A DNA stretch of 64,000 nt, from positions 186,001 to 250,000 of the forward strand of contig NZ_LPVY01000024.1 in the NCBI RefSeq assembly GCF_001613805.1, given 5' to 3'. The notes below the pieces were generated by a model. The model was not told the origin of the DNA. It saw only the letters and a list, made by a program, of their open reading frames with translations, and did not search any database. Below, in pieces: positions 9,633 through 18,402 of this stretch. The position numbers were made by a program, and so were the translations under genes. The stretch is from Thalassospira lucentensis (GTDB lineage: Bacteria > Pseudomonadota > Alphaproteobacteria > Rhodospirillales > Thalassospiraceae). The stretch's first letter is position 1; each line of letters starts with the position of its first letter.

Positions 9633-10874
9633 GTGGCATCGCTTCAACCCGTCCGTGGCACGCATGACCTTCTGCCTGAACAGAACCGTCTGCAGGATCA
9701 TATCGCGCAGGTCGCGCGCGACATCGGCGAGTTGTATGGTTACCATCGCATGTCCACGCCGATCTTCGAATTTACCGAGGTCTTTGCCCGTACCCTTGGC
9801 GATACATCCGATGTCGTGACCAAGGAAATGTATACCTTCGAGGATCGCGGTGGCGAACAGATCACGCTGCGCCCCGAAGGAACGGCTGGCATTGCGCGTG
9901 CCTATATCTCGAACGGCATGCAGCAGATGTCCCCGGTCAAGGTTTCCTATTACGGGCCGATGTTCCGTTATGAACGCCCGCAGAAAGGCCGCCAGCGCCA
10001 GTTCCACCAGATCGGCGCGGAGCTTCTGGGTGTCGAGCAGGTCGCAGGTGATATCGAAATGATCGCCTATGGTGCGCATATCCTTAAGTCTCTTGGCCTG
10101 TGGGACAGCATCACGCTGGAGCTTAACACCCTTGGCGATCCGGAAAGCCGGGCAGCGTATCGCGACGTTCTGGTCGATTATTTCAAGGGACATTTCGACA
10201 AACTGTCGGAAGACAGCCGGGCACGCCTTGAAAAGAACCCGCTGCGTATCCTTGACTCCAAGGATGAAGGCGACCGGGAACTGGTCGCCAATGCACCGTT
10301 ATTTGCCGAATATCTGAACGAACACAGTCAGGAATTCTTCAAGTCGCTGACTGGCGGGCTTGGCGATATTGGTATCGGATATGAGCTGAATCCGCGTCTG
10401 GTGCGTGGTCTGGATTATTATTGTCACACCTGTTTCGAGTTCACGACCAACACCCTTGGCGCACAGGGAACCGTGATGGCCGGTGGCCGTTATGATGGCC
10501 TGATTTCGACCATGGGTGGCCCGCAGACGGCCGGTGTTGGCTGGGCGGCTGGTGTTGAACGTCTGGCTCTGATGGTCGGCGAAGCCCCGGCCGGTCTGCG
10601 TCCGATTGCATTGATCCCGATGGGGGATGCGGCCGAGGCACGATGCCGTACACTCGCACAGACATTGCGCGAAACCGGTATTGCGGTCGAGCTCGGCTAT
10701 GCCGGGAACATGAAAAAACGCATGAAGCGCGCGGACAAGGCAAATGCCCGTCTCGCGGTTATCCTTGGCGATGACGAACTGGCAAAGGGCGTCGCCCAGC
10801 TTCGCGACCTTGACAGTGGTGAACAGCAGGAAATCGCGCTTGATCAGCTTGCGGGCGTAATCGGCAAAAGGTAA
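9633..10874 (+). CDS. hisS: Histidyl-tRNA synthetase
   Basis: 413 residues, normal length. It shows the class II core: motif 1 region near the start (PVRGTHDLLPEQ), motif 2 with FRYERPQKGRQRQFHQ, the histidine-binding segment GLDYYCHTCFEF, and a C-terminal anticodon-binding domain. It charges tRNA-His. The start is GTG at 9633 with GGAG 8 nt upstream. hemA begins 7 bp after its stop, so hisS-hemA-prfA-prmC look like one operon. Confidence 0.96.
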   Translation: MASLQPVRGTHDLLPEQNRLQDHIAQVARDIGELYGYHRMSTPIFEFTEVFARTLGDTSDVVTKEMYTFEDRGGEQITLRPEGTAGIARAYISNGMQQMSPVKVSYYGPMFRYERPQKGRQRQFHQIGAELLGVEQVAGDIEMIAYGAHILKSLGLWDSITLELNTLGDPESRAAYRDVLVDYFKGHFDKLSEDSRARLEKNPLRILDSKDEGDRELVANAPLFAEYLNEHSQEFFKSLTGGLGDIGIGYELNPRLVRGLDYYCHTCFEFTTNTLGAQGTVMAGGRYDGLISTMGGPQTAGVGWAAGVERLALMVGEAPAGLRPIALIPMGDAAEARCRTLAQTLRETGIAVELGYAGNMKKRMKRADKANARLAVILGDDELAKGVAQLRDLDSGEQQEIALDQLAGVIGKR

Positions 10875-10881
10875 GTGCAGG

Positions 10882-12231
10882 GTGACAGACGCATTCCCGC
10901 GTGAAGAAGCCGGAGACTGGCCGCTGGATCGCCTGATGGTGATCGGGACCAATCATCGGCGCTCTAGCGAGGATACGCGTGATCGTCTGTTCATCGACGA
11001 AGCCCGCCTGCCGCAGTTCCTGTCGGCGATTTTGCAGGCCCGCTTGGGGCAGGCGATTGTGGTTTCGACCTGCAACCGTACCGAAATCCATTTGCTGGCG
11101 TCGGATGCGGAACGCGGTCGGGAACGGCTGATTGATCTTCTGGCCCTTTGGGCGGATATCGATCGCGACAGGCTGGCAAGCGAGCTTTACATCCGGTCCG
11201 GGCGCGATGCGTTGCGCCATGTTTTTGCGGTTGCGGCGTCTCTTGACAGTCTGGTGATCGGCGAACCCGAAGTCTTCGGGCAGGTCAAGGATGCCCATCG
11301 GATCGCTCGGCATCACAAGCTTGTCGGGCGCGAGCTGGAACTGGTGTATCAGACGGCCTATGCCATTTCCAAAAAGGTCCGAAGCCAAACCGGGATCGGG
11401 CAGGGCGCGGTTTCGATTGCGGCGGCAGCACAATCCGTTGCACGCGACCTGCATGGCGATATTGCCAATTGCACGCTGCTTCTGGCTGGTGCCGGGGATA
11501 TGGGCGAACTGATTGCCGCATCCCTTGCCGAACGTGGCATGGGACGGGTGTTGGTCACCGACCGGTTGGCTGCGCGGGCACGTCTTGTCGCGCGCAGGCT
11601 TGATTGCCATTGGTCGGAACTTGAAGATCTTGATCGTTTATTGGCCGAGGCCGACATGGTCCTGACCGCTGGGGGATCGCGCCGCTATATCATTGACAAG
11701 GCGCGCGCCCTGGATGCGATCAAGCGTCGGCGTTATCGCCCGATCCTGATGATCGATACGGCGGTTCCCGGCGATATCGATCCGCAGGTCGACGAGATCG
11801 CCGAGGTGTTTTTCTATCGGCTGGACGATCTTGAAAAGATCGCCGCCGAGGGGCGCGGCGGGCGCGAGGAAAAGGCCGACGAGGCCTGGGCGCTGATTGA
11901 GGAAGAGGTCGAGCATTTCGTTCGCGTGCGGGCCGAACGTGCCGCCATCCCGGCGATGGCGGATTTAAGGGCGCATTTCGAAACCGTTCGCAACGATGCC
12001 TTGCGCGAAAGTCATGGTGATGCCGAAAAGGCGACCCGGCTTCTGATCAATCGGTTGTTGCATACGCCTACCCAAGCGCTTAAAGACCTTGCGGCAACCA
12101 CGGATGGTGCCGGAACGGTCGAATGGATGAAAGCGCAGAAGCTTTTGACGCGTCTGTTCGCGTTGCAGTCCGGTTCGAATGCCAGCAAAGCCGAAAATAA
12201 TGATGAAACCCCGAAGGAGGACAAAGAGTGA
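10882..12231 (+). CDS. hemA: Glutamyl-tRNA reductase (C5 pathway of haem synthesis)
   Basis: 449 residues. It has the glutamyl-tRNA reductase catalytic nucleophile Cys64 in STCNRTE, the conserved [12 protein letters not shown] segment, the NADPH-binding fold ([14 protein letters not shown]) and the C-terminal dimerisation helices. It makes glutamate-1-semialdehyde from charged tRNA-Glu, the first committed step of the C5 route to haem. Most alphaproteobacteria use 5-aminolevulinate synthase instead, so its presence is notable; hemL is not in the window. The GTG start lies 7 bp after hisS. It overlaps prfA by 4 bp. Confidence 0.92.
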   Translation: MTDAFPREEAGDWPLDRLMVIGTNHRRSSEDTRDRLFIDEARLPQFLSAILQARLGQAIVVSTCNRTEIHLLASDAERGRERLIDLLALWADIDRDRLASELYIRSGRDALRHVFAVAASLDSLVIGEPEVFGQVKDAHRIARHHKLVGRELELVYQTAYAISKKVRSQTGIGQGAVSIAAAAQSVARDLHGDIANCTLLLAGAGDMGELIAASLAERGMGRVLVTDRLAARARLVARRLDCHWSELEDLDRLLAEADMVLTAGGSRRYIIDKARALDAIKRRRYRPILMIDTAVPGDIDPQVDEIAEVFFYRLDDLEKIAAEGRGGREEKADEAWALIEEEVEHFVRVRAERAAIPAMADLRAHFETVRNDALRESHGDAEKATRLLINRLLHTPTQALKDLAATTDGAGTVEWMKAQKLLTRLFALQSGSNASKAENNDETPKEDKE

Positions 12232-13310
12232 GTCTGGACCCCGGTAAACTTGATGGCGTTGTACGCCGGTTCGACGAACTCAAATCCCTGCTGTCGGGCG
12301 GGGCGACGGATGGTGACTCGTTTGCCAAACTGTCGCGCGAATATGCCGAACTGTCCCCGATTGTTGATGCGGTCGAGAAGGTAAAAAAGCTTCGTGCCGA
12401 TCTGGAGGGCGCGCAGGAAATCCTTGACGATGCCGGGTCTGATCGCGACATGCGTGAAATGGCCGAAGCCGAGAAATATGAAATCCTCGACGAATTGCCC
12501 AAGGCCGAGCACGAAGTGAAGCTGATGCTTCTGCCCAAGGATGACGCGGACGAAAAGAACGCCATCCTTGAAATTCGCGCCGGTACCGGCGGCGAGGAAG
12601 CCGCACTTTTTGCCGCCGACCTGTATCGCATGTATCAGCGTTATGCGGAAAACCGTGGCTGGAAGTTCGAGCAGATGGACGCCAACGAAAATGACCTTGG
12701 CGGATACAAGGAAGTTATCGTCAACGTATCGGGTGCAGGTGTGTTTGCGCGCCTGAAATTCGAAAGTGGCGTGCACCGGGTTCAGCGTGTTCCTGTGACC
12801 GAGGGCGGCGGGCGTATTCATACCTCGGCGGCAACGGTCGCCGTTCTTCCCGAGGCAGAAGAAGTCGATATTCATATCGATCCGAAAGATTTGCGGATTG
12901 ATACTTATCGTTCGCAAGGGGCCGGTGGCCAGCACGTCAACACCACGGACAGTGCGGTGCGTATTACCCACATTCCAACCGGCGTGGTCGCTGCGAGTCA
13001 GGAAGCAAAATCGCAGCACAAGAACAAGGAAAAGGCGATGAAGATGCTGCTTTCGCGCCTGTATGATCAGGAACGTGAAAGCAAGGACAGTGCACGTGCG
13101 GCCGATCGCAAATCACAGGTCGGTTCAGGTGATCGTTCGGAACGTATCCGGACCTATAACTTCCCGCAGGGACGTGTATCGGATCATCGCATCAACCTGA
13201 CCCTTTATCGTTTGGACGATTTCATCACCGGCGGGCCCTCGGTCGATGAAATGATTGATGCCCTGATTGCCGAAGATCAGGCACAGAAACTGGCCGAGAT
13301 CGAGAATTGA
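12228..13310 (+). CDS. prfA: Peptide chain release factor 1
   Basis: 360 residues. The GGQ peptidyl-tRNA hydrolysis motif is at 233-235 within [17 protein letters not shown], followed by the basic region typical of RF1. It terminates translation at UAA and UAG. The start GTG (12228) overlaps the hemA stop in the arrangement GTGA and has a strong AAGGAGG ribosome-binding site, indicating translational coupling. prmC, whose product methylates the Gln of GGQ, follows 4 bp later. Confidence 0.97.
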   Translation: MSLDPGKLDGVVRRFDELKSLLSGGATDGDSFAKLSREYAELSPIVDAVEKVKKLRADLEGAQEILDDAGSDRDMREMAEAEKYEILDELPKAEHEVKLMLLPKDDADEKNAILEIRAGTGGEEAALFAADLYRMYQRYAENRGWKFEQMDANENDLGGYKEVIVNVSGAGVFARLKFESGVHRVQRVPVTEGGGRIHTSAATVAVLPEAEEVDIHIDPKDLRIDTYRSQGAGGQHVNTTDSAVRITHIPTGVVAASQEAKSQHKNKEKAMKMLLSRLYDQERESKDSARAADRKSQVGSGDRSERIRTYNFPQGRVSDHRINLTLYRLDDFITGGPSVDEMIDALIAEDQAQKLAEIEN

Positions 13311-13314
13311 TCCG

Positions 13315-14235
13315 ATGACGGCAGACAATGCCAGCACGAAAGACAATGCGCTAACCCTTGGTGCCTTGATGGCCGAGGCGGTTGGCGCTCTGCGTGATGC
13401 CGGTATTGAAAATGCCCGAATGGACGCCCGTATTCTTTTATCTGATGCCGCCCGTGTCGATGGCAGCCGGATTGCTGCGTGGCCGGAAGACGTGGTGGGG
13501 GCAGATGCCGTTGCAAAGTTCCGCGACATGGTTGCGCGTCGCCTGAAGCATGAACCGGTATCGCGTATTCTGGGGCAGCGGGATTTCTGGCGGCACAGTT
13601 TCAGGCTTTCGTCCGAAACGCTTGACCCGCGACCGGACAGCGAGACGATTGTTGAACTGGCGCTGGACTGGCTCGAAGATGTAGATGCACCAACGGTTCT
13701 TGATTTCGGAACGGGCACCGGGTGCCTTTTGCTGTCGATCATTGGCGATTTGCAAAATGCAAGCGGACTTGGCGTTGATATCAGCGAGGGTGCGGTTGCC
13801 TGCGCGCGCCAAAATGCCCAGCGTCTTGATCTTGCCGATCAGGTTGAGTTCCGTGTTTCTAACTGGGACAGTGCGATTACGGATGGGGAACGCCAGACCG
13901 GATTTGATCTGGTGGTGTCTAATCCGCCCTATATCACACAGGCCGATATGGAAACACTGTCGCCGGAAGTACGCGAATATGATCCGCGTCTGGCACTGAC
14001 GGACGAAGGCGACGGACTTGGGGCGTATCGTATTCTGTCACAGGTGGCGTTTTCCTTCGTCAAACCGGCCGGGTTTGTGATTTTTGAAATCGGACAGGGA
14101 CAGGAAGAAGACGTTGCCCGCCTCTTGGTCGAGGCCGGTTTTGTTGGTGTGGAATATCGCGAAGACCTGGGCGGGATCGTGCGCTGTGTTGCGGCCAAAA
14201 AGACCCGCTGCTCGGTCGGGCGCTGTGTGATCTGA
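13315..14235 (+). CDS. prmC: Release factor glutamine methyltransferase
   Basis: 306 residues from the ATG at 13315, chosen because it follows the prfA stop by 4 bp; an upstream start at 13267 would overlap prfA by 44 bp. It has the SAM-binding motif FGTGTGCLLLS and the NPPY active-site motif at 203-206. It N5-methylates the glutamine of the GGQ motif of release factors, so the prfA-prmC pair joins enzyme and substrate. Confidence 0.95.
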   Translation: MTADNASTKDNALTLGALMAEAVGALRDAGIENARMDARILLSDAARVDGSRIAAWPEDVVGADAVAKFRDMVARRLKHEPVSRILGQRDFWRHSFRLSSETLDPRPDSETIVELALDWLEDVDAPTVLDFGTGTGCLLLSIIGDLQNASGLGVDISEGAVACARQNAQRLDLADQVEFRVSNWDSAITDGERQTGFDLVVSNPPYITQADMETLSPEVREYDPRLALTDEGDGLGAYRILSQVAFSFVKPAGFVIFEIGQGQEEDVARLLVEAGFVGVEYREDLGGIVRCVAAKKTRCSVGRCVI

Positions 14236-14525
14236 CCGATCTGCCACGTCATTGCAAAAAAAATACGGGCATTGAAAAAAACAGTTGGAATAAGGCGTCA
14301 AGCCATATAGGTTGTTTCTACGGGCCGGGTGCCCGACGCGCTATGAAAGCGCCGTGTTCCCCTGTAAACAGTAATGAATCTCCGTTCCCTTCAAGGTCTT
14401 CGGTGGGTTTGTCCTAGTGCCGTTTGACCGGTACTGTTTAGCGGGAAATATGTTTTTCAGACGGAGTGGTTCCGGGATTCCTAGATGAATCCGGATTTGT
14501 CCTTCAACACCAAAGACATGTTGAT

Positions 14526-15353
14526 ATGAGAAATAACAACAACAACAACAATAATAAGCGTCCGCGCGGACGGCAGCAGCCGAATAAACGTCCTGTAAAT
14601 CCGAAATTTCAGACTTTTGACAGTAACGGTCCGGACGGGCGCGTTCGTGGAAACGCCCAGCAGGTTTACGAAAAATATGTTTCGCTGGCCAAGGATTGCA
14701 CTGACGATCCGGTTCTTGCTGAAAACTATTACCAGCATGCGGAACACTATCATCGTATTTTGCAGGCCGCGATTGACTGGGAAAACCAGCGTCGCGAAGA
14801 GCGTGGCGACAATAATAACCCGCGCCCGCAGCGTAATGATCGCAACGACCGGAATGATCGGGGTAACAATCGCCCGAACCGTGACGAGCGTAGCGAAAAC
14901 CAGAATGGTGACGACAGCAACGATAACTCTGTCAGCCAGGATGACGTTGCGGCATCGGCAGATAATACGTCGAATGATACTGGCAACAATTCGTCCGATG
15001 GCAATGACGTTGCCGCTTCTGCCGCTGCTCCTTCCGCAGACAGCAACGATGGCGATGCCGCGCCGGTAAAGCGTGCACCGCGTGCGCGCCGTGCTGCACC
15101 GCGTGGTCGCCCACCAAAGGCGGCGTCCGAAGACAGCGACCAGCCGTCTTTGGATATAGAGCCAGCTGACAATGCTGATACTGACACATCGGCGGACAGT
15201 GAAGAAAAGAAACCGCGTAAAGCCGCTGCCGCAACAAGCCGCACACGCGGTCGTCATCCGACAGCCCGTCGTGGCCGCAGCCGTGCTGCCGGTCGTGAGG
15301 ACGGCGAAGAGGGCTCAAGCGAAGATAAATCGGCGGAAACTGTTTCTGCCTGA
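14526..15353 (+). CDS. DUF4167 domain protein with poly-Asn N-terminus
   Basis: 275 residues from the ATG at 14526; an in-frame GTG at 14466 would add 20 residues unlike the family. The N-terminus is a run of asparagines (MRNNNNNNNN) then basic residues. The conserved DUF4167 core follows (about 25-85, FDSNGPDGRVRGNAQQVYEKY). The rest is a long disordered region, rich first in Asn/Asp, then Ser/Ala/Asp, ending in Arg/Lys-rich segments. The family is widespread in alphaproteobacteria; composition suggests nucleic-acid binding, but I know no firm function. The Asn codons form an AAC/AAT trinucleotide repeat. Confidence 0.85.
   Translation: MRNNNNNNNNKRPRGRQQPNKRPVNPKFQTFDSNGPDGRVRGNAQQVYEKYVSLAKDCTDDPVLAENYYQHAEHYHRILQAAIDWENQRREERGDNNNPRPQRNDRNDRNDRGNNRPNRDERSENQNGDDSNDNSVSQDDVAASADNTSNDTGNNSSDGNDVAASAAAPSADSNDGDAAPVKRAPRARRAAPRGRPPKAASEDSDQPSLDIEPADNADTDTSADSEEKKPRKAAAATSRTRGRHPTARRGRSRAAGREDGEEGSSEDKSAETVSA
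14532..14557 (+). repeat. AAC/AAT trinucleotide repeat encoding poly-Asn
   Basis: Eight consecutive Asn codons at the start of the DUF4167 gene (AAC/AAT units). Such tracts can gain or lose whole codons by slippage without breaking the frame. Confidence 0.7.
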
Positions 15354-15380
15354 TCCTTTGCGTTGCCACGATTACAACAG

Positions 15381-15416
15381 ACCCCGCCGGAGAAATCCCG
15401 CGGGGTTTGTTGTTTT
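15381..15416 (+). terminator. Terminator after DUF4167 gene
   Basis: Stem ACCCCGC / GCGGGGT around a short loop, followed by TTGTTGTTTT, 27 bp after the stop. Confidence 0.85.
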
Positions 15417-15633
15417 CTGGTTTTGAAAAACAGCGTTGCGACTGGTTTGTTTGCCGGACTGTCAATTGGACTTCTTGATGTGAAACTGCCCGTCCATAAA
15501 TAGGTAATATGGTGCAACTTGCGATTTTAACTGATATCACTTGATGGTAACGGAGCCTGCTGGCGGGGCGGAAGGCATGAAAATGCAACGGGGTTACTTC
15601 GCCAAAAGACAGGTAAACACTCTTGGGGGTTGA

Positions 15634-17217
15634 ATGATGGGAACAGGTTTGTTCCGGGTCGTCATGGTGCTGTTGTGGGCGCTTGGTGCGATGGTTGTCG
15701 CTCTTGGCGTGTTTAACGGTGACTATGAACTGGCTTTACTGGGGGCTGTCTGTTTTATCATCCCAATGTTCCTGCCGCTGATTGTTATCGTCCTTAATCG
15801 TCTGCAATCGTCGCCGTCCAATAAAAAGCAATCCGTTTCGCCAATGCAGGCCGCACGAATGAAGGCCGAAGGCCAGTGGGCGAAGGTAGAAGACCTTGAC
15901 GCTCGCAAGCTTCTTGATCCCAAGCCGTCAATCGTTCTCGGACGCTGGGGAACGGAGAAAAGGTTGATCGGCTCATCGGGACTGCGTCGGGTAATCACAT
16001 TTTCCAGCAAACCCGAAGAATATTACCGCGCCTCGGCAGAGCCGAACGCTTTGCTGCATACTGGTGCGCTGTTTGTTTATGAACGTCATGGCAGCATTTA
16101 CCGTGCCGTGCAGGATCGCCGCAAAAAGTTGGGGCAACGGGTTATTCTGATTGATCCGCATGGTCAGGCTGGGGCGGAAACCGATCAGTTCAATCCTTGC
16201 GATTTCATGCGCCAGCAGGGCGAAGGGCTGATTGCGGATGCCGGGCTAATTGCCGATACATTGCTGGCGCCAGTCTTTGTTCAGGAACTTGACGAACAGG
16301 AAACCCGTGCGGCACGTACTCTTTTGCAGGGATTCATCGTTTACACCATGCAAAAGAGCCTGAAAGAAAACAGAAGCCTTGCCGAGGTTCGGCGCAATCT
16401 GGTGATGCCGTCTCATCGGTTTTATAAAATCCTTGAAGAACTGATGGGAATCGAGTCTGCCGATGGCAGGATTTCCGATATTGCCCTGACCATTCTTGAT
16501 ATGACTGAGGACCAGCGTCTGTCGATTATCGAAGCATGTCGCATGGCAACAGCAGATTTCGACAATCCCGCGATTGCACGGGTTGTGAGCAACAGCACGT
16601 TTGGCATTGATGATCTGACCGGTCGGCCCGTCTCGATTTTCATTGTCGGTCAGATGGGCGGGGAAACACCCGACACCCAGACCGCATTCAGCCGGGTGAT
16701 GATTGGCGCCATGATGCAGCTTATTACCCGTCGCGACTGGAAAAGCGGGGATGCGGAGTTTCTGGTGCTGTTTGACGGGATCGAGGCGATTGGCCGCATG
16801 CCGTTGTTTGAACGTCTTTTGGGCGGCGGGCTTGGCGATGGCATGATCATCTGGCCCGGTTTTTCCGGTGTCAGTGGCCTGATGGATGTTTGCCTGAACT
16901 GGGAAAACGTTGTCGGGCGGGCGGATGCGATTTCGGTGCTCAGCCAGGACGGGGCTTTCAACCTCGACTGGGTTTCCGGACTGACAGCGATGTCGAAGTT
17001 TGACGATACCGGTGGCGGTGCGAGTGGTGACCGGCCGGTGCATTTGCGACCACAGGACAATCAGCCTATCCTGAGGTCAACCGAAGTCGCAAGGTTTCCG
17101 GCCGAAGAACAGATACTGTTTCGCAAAGGTGTCCCGCCGATCCGGGCATACCGGATTGACTGGTATCATGACGAGATGTTTCAGGGGATGGCTGTTCACG
17201 CCCCGACTTTCAGCTAG
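15634..17217 (+). CDS. Orphan VirD4/TraG-like protein lacking Walker motifs
   Basis: 527 residues. Two N-terminal membrane helices (about 5-60) are followed by a soluble domain matching the layout of type IV coupling proteins. The segment PNALLHTGALFVYERHGSIY resembles the VirD4 strand after the P-loop, then VILIDPHGQ...FNPCDFM (~187) and FLVLFDGIEAIGRMPLFERL (~375) correspond to further conserved strands. The usual GxxxxGKG P-loop is replaced by SSKPEEYYRASAE, and the Walker B acidic pair DE reads DG. ATP hydrolysis therefore looks lost. No relaxase or type IV secretion gene is nearby. Assignment rests on my reading of patchy similarity. Confidence 0.6.
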   Translation: MMGTGLFRVVMVLLWALGAMVVALGVFNGDYELALLGAVCFIIPMFLPLIVIVLNRLQSSPSNKKQSVSPMQAARMKAEGQWAKVEDLDARKLLDPKPSIVLGRWGTEKRLIGSSGLRRVITFSSKPEEYYRASAEPNALLHTGALFVYERHGSIYRAVQDRRKKLGQRVILIDPHGQAGAETDQFNPCDFMRQQGEGLIADAGLIADTLLAPVFVQELDEQETRAARTLLQGFIVYTMQKSLKENRSLAEVRRNLVMPSHRFYKILEELMGIESADGRISDIALTILDMTEDQRLSIIEACRMATADFDNPAIARVVSNSTFGIDDLTGRPVSIFIVGQMGGETPDTQTAFSRVMIGAMMQLITRRDWKSGDAEFLVLFDGIEAIGRMPLFERLLGGGLGDGMIIWPGFSGVSGLMDVCLNWENVVGRADAISVLSQDGAFNLDWVSGLTAMSKFDDTGGGASGDRPVHLRPQDNQPILRSTEVARFPAEEQILFRKGVPPIRAYRIDWYHDEMFQGMAVHAPTFS

Positions 17218-17246
17218 CTGACGTCGGAGCGTGACAATCTTGCGTG

Positions 17247-18017
17247 TCAGTCTTTTATAACGGCAATTTCGTCGCCGGGCCGGATCTGGCCGGAATTGAC
17301 CGGTTCGACATAAACACCCATGTAAAGGTGGTTCAACCCCTTGCGCAGCATCAGCGGAACGTTGATATCAGACTCGGCTGTGCCGGGATTGACGCTGGTT
17401 GCCTTGCATCGCGTGATCGGATGGATGACCCGGAAATCAACGCCATTGATCTGAACGATCTGGCCTTCTTCCCATTTCAGTTCGGCCCACGGCTCAAGCC
17501 CGTCAATCAGCAGATTGCCACGAAACCGCATCGGATCGATTTCTTTCTGAACAATACGGTCGCCGAAATCGCGTACCGATGCCAGATTGATGACCGATAT
17601 ATAGGGTTCCTTCATGTCGCCAAAGCTGACATCGGGGACCGAATAGATTTTAGGTGTTCCGGCGGCGTCATTTTTCAGGAATGCCTTCAGGAAGTCCTCG
17701 ACCACGGTGCGGCCCATTTTGTCTTCAAGATTGCCTTTGCAGATTGCGCGACCGTTCCGCAGGATCGACAACGTTGTTGTCGCGTCGTCATATTCGATGC
17801 CAAGTTCAGCGAGTTTCGGCGTGTTGACCAATTGCAGGAAATTGCTTTTGCGAGCCCATTCGTGCACACCGTCCTGCCCGACCGATGACTGAGTCGCGAT
17901 GATAAAGCGACGGTCATCCTTCAGCATCTGATGAGCCGTGATGTCGGCAGTAGTCATTTCGATGCCGCTTAGTCCTTTGACCGGGTATCTTTTTATGGCT
18001 TTGAGTTCGATAGTCAT
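17247..18017 (-). CDS. YcbX/mARC-type MOSC domain protein
   Basis: 256 residues: N-terminal MOSC beta-barrel domain (about 1-100, starting IELKAIKRYPVKGLSG) and C-terminal MOSC domain. The segment TRCKATSVNPGTAESDINVP contains Cys204 at the position of the molybdenum-liganding Cys of the YcbX/mARC family, which reduces N-hydroxylated compounds using the molybdenum cofactor. The electron donor is not obvious; there is no fused ferredoxin domain. It converges on the coupling-protein-like gene and is divergent from clpB. Confidence 0.85.
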   Translation of the reverse strand: MTIELKAIKRYPVKGLSGIEMTTADITAHQMLKDDRRFIIATQSSVGQDGVHEWARKSNFLQLVNTPKLAELGIEYDDATTTLSILRNGRAICKGNLEDKMGRTVVEDFLKAFLKNDAAGTPKIYSVPDVSFGDMKEPYISVINLASVRDFGDRIVQKEIDPMRFRGNLLIDGLEPWAELKWEEGQIVQINGVDFRVIHPITRCKATSVNPGTAESDINVPLMLRKGLNHLYMGVYVEPVNSGQIRPGDEIAVIKD

Positions 18018-18402
18018 GGCGTTTGATCCTGTGGGGCGCGGTTATCTGTCGGCAAACGGGGCGGGTCGACAGGCAGGCCAGAAAAATATGAATGGCGACG
18101 TTAATGCGTTGTTATCCCGAGGGCAAGACTTCCCGCCAGTTGGCAGACAACAGATTTGGCCAGAATGACAACGCCTTTCGCCGTAATCTTGAATGGTGCC
18201 AGAAAATGGTGCTGCGGTGCACAAATAATTCTTGCAACTTTTGTAGGGGTATCGTCTTGCAAAGACTTGGAACTGAGACATATCAAAGACGTCGGCAATA
18301 GAATGATTGATAATCTCTATTGTGGATAAAACCACTTAAGGTCGCGGATGCTTCCAAGAAGGTCCGCATGATACGATACTGTTGGCTCAAGGAGTGACAG
18401 GC
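18018..18402. other. 385-bp divergent spacer MOSC gene / clpB
   Basis: No gene supported. It contains the promoter region of clpB, with a heat-shock-like promoter candidate at 18256-18284, and the promoter of the MOSC gene. Confidence 0.55.
18256..18284 (+). promoter_or_regulatory. Possible heat-shock (sigma-32) promoter for clpB
   Basis: CTTGCAA, then 13 nt, then AGACATATC, resembling the sigma-32 pattern CTTGAAA-N(11-16)-CCCCATNT, about 120 bp upstream of clpB. ClpB is normally under sigma-32. The -10 match is imperfect, so this is a candidate only. Confidence 0.35.

Noticed and set aside
15634-17217. Conjugation or type IV secretion locus
   Set aside because: Only one coupling-protein-like gene is present and it lacks the ATPase motifs; no relaxase, VirB or pilus genes occur nearby.
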